DNA from: Picosynechococcus sp. PCC 7003
GTDB taxonomy: Bacteria > Cyanobacteriota > Cyanobacteriia > Cyanobacteriales > MRBY01
NCBI RefSeq assembly: GCF_001693255.1
Contig: NZ_CP016474.1
Location: 948,661 to 1,012,660 of the forward strand
DNA: 64,000 nt
Direction of reading: 5' to 3'
A program made the position numbers and the translations under genes. The notes under the pieces were generated by a model. That model worked only from the letters and a program-made list of their open reading frames with translations. It was not told where the DNA came from and made no database searches. This document shows, in pieces, positions 53,996-62,450 of this stretch (its first letter is position 1; every line of letters starts with the position of its first letter).

Positions 53996-54206
53996 AAGGT
54001 GTTAACTCAGAGTTCTCGTTCTTAGCCTCTTCTTTACCGATGAGGATTTCTTGTACAAAAGCAAAAGACAAATCAGGGTTATCTTCGAGAATTTCACCCA
54101 TTTTCGCCCAATACTCGATTTGACCAGCAACTGAACGATGCATGGCTTTTGAACGGATTTTAGCCTTTTCAGCCAAAGAGCTAGATATACGAACGGCAAC
54201 AGACAT
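53982..54206 (-). CDS. ParD-like antitoxin
   Basis: A 74-aa protein, MSVAVRISSSLAEKAKIRSK followed by MHRSVAGQIEYWAKMGEILED and an acidic C-terminus ending ELTPYEFQ. This is the ParD-like (ribbon-helix-helix type) antitoxin pattern: a DNA-binding N-terminus and a toxin-binding tail. AGGAAA stands upstream of the ATG, and a readable promoter with an inverted repeat lies 26-55 bp upstream, so the pair is likely self-repressed. Confidence 0.88.
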   Translation of the reverse strand: MSVAVRISSSLAEKAKIRSKAMHRSVAGQIEYWAKMGEILEDNPDLSFAFVQEILIGKEEAKNENSELTPYEFQ

Positions 54207-54231
54207 ACTATTTTCCTAACTAGATGATTGC

Positions 54232-54260
54232 ATTATGCGCCATAAAGTTGCGTTTTGCAA
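54232..54260 (-). promoter_or_regulatory. Promoter and inverted repeat of the ParD-like/RelE pair
   Basis: On the minus strand a -35 box TTGCAA (54260-54255) and a -10 box CATAAT (54237-54232) are spaced by exactly 17 nt. The inverted repeat GTTGC-GTTTT-GCAAC (54247-54261) covers the -35 box, a natural place for repression by the antitoxin. Distances to the ATG at 54206 are usual. Confidence 0.65.
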
Positions 54261-54327
54261 CGAAATTTTCAATAAGCGCCTGGTGGGCAGCAACAACGCC
54301 CTAATTTTTCTTGTCAAATGCTGTCGC

Positions 54328-54729
54328 TCAACCTGGCAGGCCCTCAAACTTTGGTAGTTCTCCTAACCCTCTGTCCCAAGCGGCTTTGCTCGATGTAAAG
54401 ATGTGGGCAGTCGGCGACATAGAGATTTCTGTGTCCAAACACCCTGCGGGAATGACGAGAAAATCTGCGATCTGAGTGCTTGGCAACGCTGAACCACACA
54501 ACTTACAAAAACTTTTGTTGTGGCGAGTACCTGGAAGCGTAAATGTAGTCACTGCATCCACACCAGCCAGCCAAATTAATTTAGCAGACCGCGAAAATAA
54601 ATTTGCCGAGTGAGCCGAGCCTGTATCTTTTTGGCAATGTTGACAATGACACAGGTAAAAGCTGTCGAACTCCCCTTGTACTTGAAATTTCGCGGTTCCA
54701 CACAGACAAGAACCAAAGTAATCAGTCAT
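54328..54729 (-). CDS. GFA-family (glutathione-dependent formaldehyde-activating-like) protein
   Basis: A 133-aa zinc protein of the GFA/CENP-V fold. The Cys motifs are in order: GSCLCGTAKFQV, then YLCHCQHCQKDTGSAHS, then SFCKLCGSALPST. These bind structural and catalytic zinc. Despite the name most members have no proven formaldehyde role. The Met at 54729 (MTDYFGSC) fits the family; the frame extends 11 codons upstream. Downstream come the toxin-antitoxin genes. Confidence 0.9.
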   Translation of the reverse strand: MTDYFGSCLCGTAKFQVQGEFDSFYLCHCQHCQKDTGSAHSANLFSRSAKLIWLAGVDAVTTFTLPGTRHNKSFCKLCGSALPSTQIADFLVIPAGCLDTEISMSPTAHIFTSSKAAWDRGLGELPKFEGLPG

Positions 54730-54995
54730 CTTTCCTTTTCCTATGACCTCTAGGTGACGCACACATAGACTATGTATTATGTGAATGATTTCTGTATAGT
54801 GCCCTCTCTGTTACTTTTGTATAGAAACTTTCTCCATAGATAGCTAAATATGGAGTGTTATGCAGAAAAAATGCGTCCAAAATTCGGCGATCGCCTATTG
54901 CCTGGTGGATTGCCGCAGCAACGGGAAACTAGCGACTCCTTTTTTCGTCGAGGAAAGGCATCAGGGTGCGTTGAATTTAAAGGAAAAATGTTGTG

Positions 54996-56408
54996 ATGAA
55001 TTGGCGTCATTGGGTCGGACTGGGTAGTGTCATGGTCGGGGGAACCCTGATCGTGGCGATCGCCCCTGGGGTTTCCCAGCATTATCCCTACTACAACAAT
55101 GCCTTTTCGTGGGGGCAGACGGGTCGCGATGGCCGCCCTGGTCGAGATGGTCGCCCCGGTAGCAGTGCCCAAGCGCAAACGATCTTTGTTGATGGCACCG
55201 CCCGCACATTTAACCTAAAAGGTAGCGATGGCGAACCAGGCAGCGATGGCGAATATGGCGAAGCGGCCCGCTGTTCAACTTTTTGGCGACGACCAGAACA
55301 TAATCTCCGGGGAGCCGATGGGGGCGACGGCGGTCGAGGCGGTAACGGTGGTGCTGGCGGCGATGGCGCTGATGTGACAATTTTCTATCAACAGCCCCAG
55401 GATCTCAGTCTGATTTTTATCGACAATCGCGGTGGCCAGGGTGGGCTAGAAGGACGAGGGGGTTATGGCGGTCAGGGCTGTGGTTGCCCCTATTCGTCTT
55501 GGGTTGTGGAAACTTGTCATTTAGAAGAAGTGGCCAGCAATAATCCCGAAGAAAAACCCAGAAAAGAAGAGCGATGTACCCAACAACGCTATTACTGCAC
55601 CCCCGGTCGCAATGGTCGCAATGCCCCCGATGGCAACCCCGGCAGGGACGGGACTCCTGGCACCGTGACCCTTGTGCAAAATTTAACCGCCATCCCCACC
55701 GATAATCCGAACACCACCATTTCTTTAGCCGCACTGGAACGATCTGGGACGACCCTCAGCAAAAATATTTGGCGATCGCCGACGGGATTACGTAGCAAAT
55801 TAGCCAGCGGTTCCCAGGTTCCTGATACCTATCGCGAATATGTTGAGCTTTTCAGTGCACCGATCCAACTGATTTGGGCCGCCGACCAATCCCAAACTGC
55901 TTTTAACCAAGCGCAATTTAGCCTCAGCCTGGGAAAAAGTCGGCAGTTAGCCGTACAACAATCTGGGGAAGCTTGGTTAGATTATGCCGTGCAACCCCAG
56001 GGCGACGGTTTTCAGATCCAGGTTAACCGGGCAATGCAAGCGGATGAGGCTACCCAATTAATTCGCCAGGGTTTGCGGGGAACTGGCCGCGATTTGACCT
56101 TCAGCATCCTCGATCTCGGGCCCCGGAGCGATTGGTTAGAAACACAATTTATTGTCACCTACCGCACCCGCAATCCCACGCCCCAATTTCGAGAGGGTTA
56201 CACCTATGAAACTCGTTACAGTGGCCAACTTTCCCCAGAAGCAGTGCAGCAAATCGGTTCAGAATATCAATTGCGCTTAGGCGATCTGCCTTTGGATCAA
56301 GCGTATCTCCAGACCGGAATGGTGGTGGATTTAGAAATTACCGCCGAGAGGCGCTTCGGGGAGCACCAGGCGGAACAGGTGATCCAGTGGCGGGGCGCGC
56401 TTCCCTAG
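54996..56408 (+). CDS. Secreted collagen-like (Gly-X-Y) repeat protein
   Basis: A 470-aa protein. A membrane/signal segment (about 8-25, VGLGSVMVGGTLIVAIAPG) leads into broken Gly-X-Y runs: TGRDGRPGRDGRPGS, GSDGEPGSDGEYGEA, GADGGDGGRGGNGGAGGDG and GRDGTPG. Between them are Cys-rich segments (YGGQGCGCPYSSWVVETC; RCTQQRYYCTPG). The C-terminal ~270 residues form a non-repetitive domain (SQTAFNQAQFSLSLGKSRQL; FSILDLGPRSDWLETQF) that I do not recognise. A cell-surface role is likely. The start could also be the GTG at 54993. Its stop overlaps the RluD-type gene stop by 4 nt. Confidence 0.8.
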   Translation: MNWRHWVGLGSVMVGGTLIVAIAPGVSQHYPYYNNAFSWGQTGRDGRPGRDGRPGSSAQAQTIFVDGTARTFNLKGSDGEPGSDGEYGEAARCSTFWRRPEHNLRGADGGDGGRGGNGGAGGDGADVTIFYQQPQDLSLIFIDNRGGQGGLEGRGGYGGQGCGCPYSSWVVETCHLEEVASNNPEEKPRKEERCTQQRYYCTPGRNGRNAPDGNPGRDGTPGTVTLVQNLTAIPTDNPNTTISLAALERSGTTLSKNIWRSPTGLRSKLASGSQVPDTYREYVELFSAPIQLIWAADQSQTAFNQAQFSLSLGKSRQLAVQQSGEAWLDYAVQPQGDGFQIQVNRAMQADEATQLIRQGLRGTGRDLTFSILDLGPRSDWLETQFIVTYRTRNPTPQFREGYTYETRYSGQLSPEAVQQIGSEYQLRLGDLPLDQAYLQTGMVVDLEITAERRFGEHQAEQVIQWRGALP

Positions 56409-57328
56409 GCCCGCTGCCGTAAAAATCGCAGTAACTTTTCAAATTCTGCAGGTAGGGGGGCGATCGCCTCAATGATCTCCTCGGTAACTGGATGTTCGAC
56501 GATTAACTTGCGGGCATGGAGCGCTTGGCCCGTGAGCTTGACTTTATCGAATTTATTACTGGTATAGAGGGGATCGCCCACGATCGGATTGCCCATGTAG
56601 GCACTGTGGACGCGGATCTGGTGGGTGCGACCCGTTTCGAGCTTGTAATAGAGCAACGAATAATTGCCCAGGCGTTCCATCATTTCCCAGTGGGTCACCG
56701 CTGGACGACCCGTTTCATCGACGGCCATTTTTTTGCGATCGCCTTTATGCCGTGCAATGGGCGCATCAATCGTCCCAGCCTCTTCCCGGGGGCAACCGTA
56801 GACAATGCCCATGTATTCGCGCCTCGCGGTTTTGGCCTTGATTTGCGCCTGCAAACTCTGGTGGGCCTGGTCTGTTTTTGCAATGGCGATCGCCCCGGTT
56901 GTGTCCTTATCCAAACGGTGCACGATGCCCGGTCGCTGTACGCCGCCAATGCCAGCTAAATTTTCGCCGCAGTGGGCCAACAATCCATGGACAAGGGTGC
57001 CGGTATAATTTCCCGGTGCCGGATGCACCACCATCGCGGCAGGTTTATTCACAATCAAAAAGTGCTCATCTTCAAATAAAATATCGAGATCCATCGCCTC
57101 CGGTTCGAGGGCCAGGGTGGCCGGGGCAGGAATTTTTAGTACCAGGCGATCGCCCACTTTTAATTTTGTCTTTTTCGCTTGGCAAAGGGCCTCATTGAGC
57201 TGCACTTGACCCTGCTCAATCAACCGCTGCAAACGGGACCGTGACAGTTCCGGCAGCTGCTGGGCTAACCATTGATCCAGTCGTTCCCCTGATTCTTCAA
57301 CCTTTAATTCTAAAATTTGTTCCGCCAT
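56405..57328 (-). CDS. rluD: RluD-type 23S rRNA pseudouridine synthase
   Basis: A 307-aa enzyme. An N-terminal S4 RNA-binding domain (GERLDQWLAQQLPELSRSRLQRLIEQG) precedes the RluA-family catalytic domain with GIVHRLDKDTTGAIAIAKT (catalytic Asp), LETGRTHQIRVHSAYMG and VGDPLYTSNKF. In E. coli RluD modifies helix 69 of 23S rRNA; the exact target here is inferred. The length fits RluD/RluC rather than the shorter RluA. Confidence 0.93.
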   Translation of the reverse strand: MAEQILELKVEESGERLDQWLAQQLPELSRSRLQRLIEQGQVQLNEALCQAKKTKLKVGDRLVLKIPAPATLALEPEAMDLDILFEDEHFLIVNKPAAMVVHPAPGNYTGTLVHGLLAHCGENLAGIGGVQRPGIVHRLDKDTTGAIAIAKTDQAHQSLQAQIKAKTARREYMGIVYGCPREEAGTIDAPIARHKGDRKKMAVDETGRPAVTHWEMMERLGNYSLLYYKLETGRTHQIRVHSAYMGNPIVGDPLYTSNKFDKVKLTGQALHARKLIVEHPVTEEIIEAIAPLPAEFEKLLRFLRQRA

Positions 57329-57520
57329 CCTCTAGCTGTTCCTCAAATCACCTTCAAAACTCTTTTTCCCAAGCTCCCTAGCCCCCATATTTCCCCCAAA
57401 CAGGGCGGAAAACGTTAAAAAACTTAAAATCTCAATTATCAACAAAACCCCAACTGAGGATCCGAACAAAAAAATGTTAAAGTGAAGCAAAAGTTCAAAA
57501 CCCAAGGATTTTTTAAAAAC

Positions 57521-57616
57521 ATGGATAGTGTTGCTTACATTATTGTGCTAGCGATGGCGTTATCGGTTCTCTTTTTCGCGATCGCCTTCCGCGAACCCCC
57601 CCGTATCGAAAAATAA
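57521..57616 (+). CDS. psbT: Photosystem II protein PsbT
   Basis: A 31-aa single-span protein starting MDSVAYIIVLAMALSVLFF and ending AFREPPRIEK, the invariant PsbT tail. PsbT sits at the photosystem II dimer interface and aids repair of the acceptor side. AAGGA lies about 12 nt upstream. In many cyanobacteria psbT is next to psbB; here it stands alone ahead of nrdR. Confidence 0.96.
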   Translation: MDSVAYIIVLAMALSVLFFAIAFREPPRIEK

Positions 57617-57798
57617 GCTTTGATTTTCTCATATCAACCTTTGAAGATCATCCCTGAACTAAAGCAAGAAGTTTGTCTTTTACGGCAGATTTTTTCTTAG
57701 TTCAGGCTTTCTCCATTTTCCCCCAATCATTAGGCTGCACCGATCAACGGCTGCAATATTTCGCTCAGATCGGCCAAATTTTCTCTGTTCCAATCGCT

Positions 57799-58344
57799 AT
57801 GCAATGCCCCTATTGTCAACATACTGATAGTCGCGTTTTAGAGTCAAGATCCACTGGCGCTGGACGGAGTATTCGCCGTCGCCGGGAATGTCTCAGTTGC
57901 AAACACCGTTTCACCACCTACGAGCGGATCGAATTTGTGCCCATCTCTGTGATCAAGCGCAATGGGCAAAGTGAAGCCTTTGATCGCTCTAAAATTTTGC
58001 GGGGCATGGTACGGGCCTGCGAAAAAACAACCGTCTTACCCTCGACCCTAGAGGCGATCGCCGAAGAAATCGAAGCCCAACTCCAACAAAAACCCAAACG
58101 CAGCATTACCACAGCCCAAATTGGTGATTTAGTGCTCCATCGACTCCGCCAAGAAAGTGAAGTCGCCTACGTACGTTTTGCTTCCGTCTACCGGCAGTTC
58201 CAGGGAGTTGATGACTTTATCGAAACCCTCAGCCACCTCCAGGACAACGCCGAGCAAGCCAACCTCTGGATTCAGACCCTCAATGAAGACGAAGAAGCAG
58301 AAGATCTCACTTCTCCTTCCGTCCTAACGCCCTCTGCAAACTAG
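57799..58344 (+). CDS. nrdR: Transcriptional repressor NrdR
   Basis: A 181-aa repressor of ribonucleotide reductase genes. The zinc ribbon has Cys3, Cys6, Cys31 and Cys34 ([13 protein letters not shown] and [18 protein letters not shown]). An ATP-cone follows ([20 protein letters not shown] to [17 protein letters not shown]). The frame is open 42 codons upstream, but the Met at 57799 is the family start. The acidic tail ([12 protein letters not shown]) is longer than in E. coli. No nrd gene is adjacent. Confidence 0.97.
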   Translation: MQCPYCQHTDSRVLESRSTGAGRSIRRRRECLSCKHRFTTYERIEFVPISVIKRNGQSEAFDRSKILRGMVRACEKTTVLPSTLEAIAEEIEAQLQQKPKRSITTAQIGDLVLHRLRQESEVAYVRFASVYRQFQGVDDFIETLSHLQDNAEQANLWIQTLNEDEEAEDLTSPSVLTPSAN

Positions 58345-58776
58345 ATTAAACGAGATTTATTTTGTTTGTCCCGTTCCCCTGCAGCGACGTCCCAAAAAAT
58401 AAGCATGGGGACTTATGGATCTGCGTCGTTTTTTGAGATACTATTGATATCCTGTATCTTAATATATTTAAACTTTTACATTTTAAGATATGTACCCTGC
58501 CATACTGCTTTACCGTAGTACGGTTTTTCTTGCTGCTGTAAATTACTTATCAAGATGTCATCAAGCATCTAATTTGAAGACATCCAAGGCTCCCGTAATT
58601 TACCCAAAGCTAGTCGAGGCGATGCTTTCCCATCCCTAGACTATTTCTCCCGCCAAACATATGTCATGAAAAAGCCATTTTGGGTTGTGCCTTAAATCCC
58701 AAAGGTCGGTCACGTATCGCGGTTGGAGGTCAGCAACAAAAGTTCAGGAGATTAAACACTAGGAATAGAAACACAC
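58345..58776 (+). promoter_or_regulatory. 432-bp region upstream of the S1 gene
   Basis: No supported gene. An 8-bp inverted repeat TATCTTAA (58455-58462) / TTAAGATA (58483-58490) with a 20-nt spacer lies in AT-rich DNA. A weak ACCG-TAGTA-CGGT hairpin followed by TTTTT (58512-58528) may end nrdR transcripts. The rest is probably the promoter and long leader of the ribosomal S1 gene; S1 leaders are often self-regulated, but no such element is proven here. Confidence 0.45.
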
Positions 58777-59757
58777 ATGGTCAGTCAGAACACAGCTACA
58801 GTAGATATTGGTTTTACCCATGACGATTTTGCCGCTCTCTTAGACAAATACGATTATCACTTCAGCCCTGGAGATATCGTTCCTGGCACCGTATTTAGTA
58901 TGGAGCCAAGAGGTGCATTGATCGACATCGGCGCGAAAACCGCAGCATATATTCCCATCCAGGAGATGTCCATTAACCGTGTGGATACTCCCGATGAGGT
59001 TCTTCAATCTGACGAAACCCGTGAGTTTTTCATTCTCACCGATGAGAACGAAGATGGTCAGCTTACCCTCTCCATCCGCCGTATTGAATACATGAGAGCG
59101 TGGGAGCGTGTCCGTCAACTCCAAGCAGAAGATGCGACGGTTCGCTCTTTGGTATTTGCCACCAACCGTGGTGGTGCCTTGGTGCGTATTGAAGGATTGC
59201 GCGGCTTTATCCCCGGTTCTCACATCAGCACTCGCCAGGCGAAAGAAGATCTCGTCGGCCAGGAACTTCCCCTCAAATTCCTCGAAGTCGATGAAGACCG
59301 CAATCGCCTCGTCCTCAGCCACCGTCGGGCCCTGGTTGAGCGCAAGATGAACGGCCTAGAGGTCGGCGAAGTTGTTGTTGGTTCTGTCCGTGGCATCAAG
59401 CCCTACGGTGCGTTTATTGATATCGGCGGGGTCAGCGGCCTGCTCCACATTTCTGAAATCTCCCACGACCACATTGATACGCCCCACAGTGTCTTCCAAG
59501 TGAACGACGAACTGAAGGTGATGATCATTGATCTCGATGCAGAACGAGGTCGGATCTCCTTGTCCACGAAGCAGCTTGAACCCGAACCGGGCGATATGCT
59601 CAAGAACCGTGACCTTGTGTTTGAAAAGGCCGAGGAAATGGCAGAGAAGTATCGCGAAAAGCTCCGGGCAGAAGCGGCTGGTCTAACCGTTGAAGATCAA
59701 GTGGATGAGAGCGAAGACATCGAAACAGATGATGAATACATGAGTGCAACAGAATAA
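58777..59757 (+). CDS. rpsA: 30S ribosomal protein S1
   Basis: A 326-aa protein with three S1/OB domains, the cyanobacterial and plastid size (E. coli S1 has six). The repeats begin near YHFSPGDIVPGTVFSMEPRG, RGGALVRIEGLRGFIPGSH and LEVGEVVVGSVRGIKPYGAF, the last with the full DIGGVSGLLHISEIS motif. An acidic tail follows (ESEDIETDDEYMS). It helps mRNA binding at the small subunit. A terminator follows. Confidence 0.96.
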   Translation: MVSQNTATVDIGFTHDDFAALLDKYDYHFSPGDIVPGTVFSMEPRGALIDIGAKTAAYIPIQEMSINRVDTPDEVLQSDETREFFILTDENEDGQLTLSIRRIEYMRAWERVRQLQAEDATVRSLVFATNRGGALVRIEGLRGFIPGSHISTRQAKEDLVGQELPLKFLEVDEDRNRLVLSHRRALVERKMNGLEVGEVVVGSVRGIKPYGAFIDIGGVSGLLHISEISHDHIDTPHSVFQVNDELKVMIIDLDAERGRISLSTKQLEPEPGDMLKNRDLVFEKAEEMAEKYREKLRAEAAGLTVEDQVDESEDIETDDEYMSATE

Positions 59758-59850
59758 GGCGAAATAGCTCTGGGGACTGGGTATTTTTTCCCTGGGTTCA
59801 ACAGGCTTTTTCTATAGATTGCACAATTGATTGTAAATTTTAGACGTGAA

Positions 59851-59879
59851 GGGAGGTACTGCAAAGGCCTCTCTTTTTT
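59851..59879 (+). terminator. Terminator after the S1 gene
   Basis: A 6-bp stem GGGAGG (59851-59856) with CCTCTC (59868-59873), one G-T pair, 11-nt loop, then TTTTTT. Confidence 0.75.
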
Positions 59880-59900
59880 CTTGGGAATTTTTGCCTGGGG

Positions 59901-60677
59901 TTAGCGAGAAACAATCCCTGACCATTGCACATTTTTTTGGTTGCTGCGGCGATAGGAAAAGAAATGTTCGGGTTGTTGGTAGGTGCAGTGGGGGGCGATC
60001 GCCATTTGCTCAAGGGCCAAACCCAACTGCTCCAGCTGTAATTGATTAACGCGACGGACATCGAGGCGCACTTTTTCATGTTCGTCATCGGGCAGAATTG
60101 GCGAATCCAGCAGATTTTCCAGGGCAAGGAGCATCCCATCGAGGTCATCTGCGAGATCCTGCAAGCCTAAACTGACCCCCATCTCGACGGCGACAGCGGT
60201 GGAGACTTGGTAGACTTCGCCACTGATGGCCGGGCCAAGGGCCACCAGTAGATCTTTTACTTCGGAACCGGTATCGAGGAATTTTTGAATCGCTTCGGGA
60301 ATAATTCGTTTTGCTGTACCCCGCCAACCGGCATGGACGGCAGCGACTTGTCCGGTGCGGCGATCGCCAATTAAGGCAGGGGTACAATCCGCTGTGGCGA
60401 CGAAAACTGCCTGTTGGGCCGCCGTGGAAACAATCCCATCAGCGGGGGAGAAATGTTCCCCTTCCCAGTTAATCTCATGGGACGCGAGGACCGTATTCCC
60501 ATGAACCTGCTTAACGCGGTAGGCCGGGATTTCAGGGTGAAAAATTTTGACAAGGTTTTCTGGTAGTTCCGGGGCAAAGGCTTGGGTAAAGAAGCCATGG
60601 TGCCAAGGCTCTAACAGCTCACAGGTTAAATAGGGTCGCCCTTCCCATTCTTGCCAATGCCATTGATTTATCGCCAT
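59901..60677 (-). CDS. pgeF: YfiH/PgeF-family (DUF152) multicopper-like purine/peptidoglycan editing protein
   Basis: A 258-aa member of the YfiH/laccase-domain family. Signatures are KQVHGNTVLASHEI, ATADCTPALIGDRRTGQV, AAVHAGWRGTAKRI, ALGPAISGEVYQV and the late DVRRVNQLQLEQLG with APHCTYQQPEHFFSYRR. Conserved His and Cys bind zinc. E. coli PgeF removes wrong amino acids from peptidoglycan precursors; others act on purine nucleosides. Older annotations call it polyphenol oxidase. Divergent from pyrH. Confidence 0.9.
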   Translation of the reverse strand: MAINQWHWQEWEGRPYLTCELLEPWHHGFFTQAFAPELPENLVKIFHPEIPAYRVKQVHGNTVLASHEINWEGEHFSPADGIVSTAAQQAVFVATADCTPALIGDRRTGQVAAVHAGWRGTAKRIIPEAIQKFLDTGSEVKDLLVALGPAISGEVYQVSTAVAVEMGVSLGLQDLADDLDGMLLALENLLDSPILPDDEHEKVRLDVRRVNQLQLEQLGLALEQMAIAPHCTYQQPEHFFSYRRSNQKNVQWSGIVSR

Positions 60678-60848
60678 GATTTTTGCCAGTCCTGCTATTT
60701 CACTGATTATTGTGCTTGAGTTTTCTGCAAATAGCCATGAAAAACCAAGACTTTTTTTCGGGGGCTAGGTTGTGTGGGTGGGCTCGTAATTTCCGAAAAG
60801 CTGCTATTTTAATGGAGGCAAAATGTGTGTGAGTAAGGAACGGGATAA

Positions 60849-62109
<1,261 letters not shown>

Positions 62110-62113
62110 GGTA

Positions 62114-62146
62114 TCGGGGTTTACCATGGTAAACCCCGACATTTTT
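62114..62146 (+). terminator. Terminator of pyrH-frr
   Basis: A 26-bp perfect palindrome at 62114-62139 (TCGGGGTTTACCA and its complement) gives an 11-bp stem with a small loop. It is followed by CATTTTTAT and lies 5 bp past the frr stop. Confidence 0.88.
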
Positions 62147-62174
62147 ATATATTTGCAATTGATGGGTTTTTGTG

Positions 62175-62450
62175 ATGGGTAATGTTTTAACGTCTGATTT
62201 AACTCAAATCGATAGCCTCGAATTGGCACAGGCACTAGCCGCTAAATTGGCGATCGCCCCCAACGATTGGCACAAACTGAAAGGCAACCGCAAAGTCCAG
62301 GCTCAGCAGCATTTATCGGCGGCCCTGGTTTTTCTATTAAACGATAACCCCGCCGCCGCCCTACAACACCTAGAACAGGCCCAAGGTTGGTTAGACCGGA
62401 CAATCTCCGCGCCCCCTTGCCCCGACCACGGCCGTAAAACCGCGTCCTAA
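62175..62450 (+). CDS. Small helical protein, DUF6439-like
   Basis: A 91-aa helical protein starting MGNVLTSDLTQIDSLELAQA. WHKLKGNRKVQAQQHLSAAL follows, then a tail with a Pro/Cys stretch (ISAPPCPDHG). It fits a cyanobacterial family of unknown function that I associate with DUF6439. A GTG at 62172 directly precedes the ATG. It stands behind the pyrH-frr terminator and its stop overlaps the next, convergent, gene by 4 nt. Confidence 0.7.
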   Translation: MGNVLTSDLTQIDSLELAQALAAKLAIAPNDWHKLKGNRKVQAQQHLSAALVFLLNDNPAAALQHLEQAQGWLDRTISAPPCPDHGRKTAS

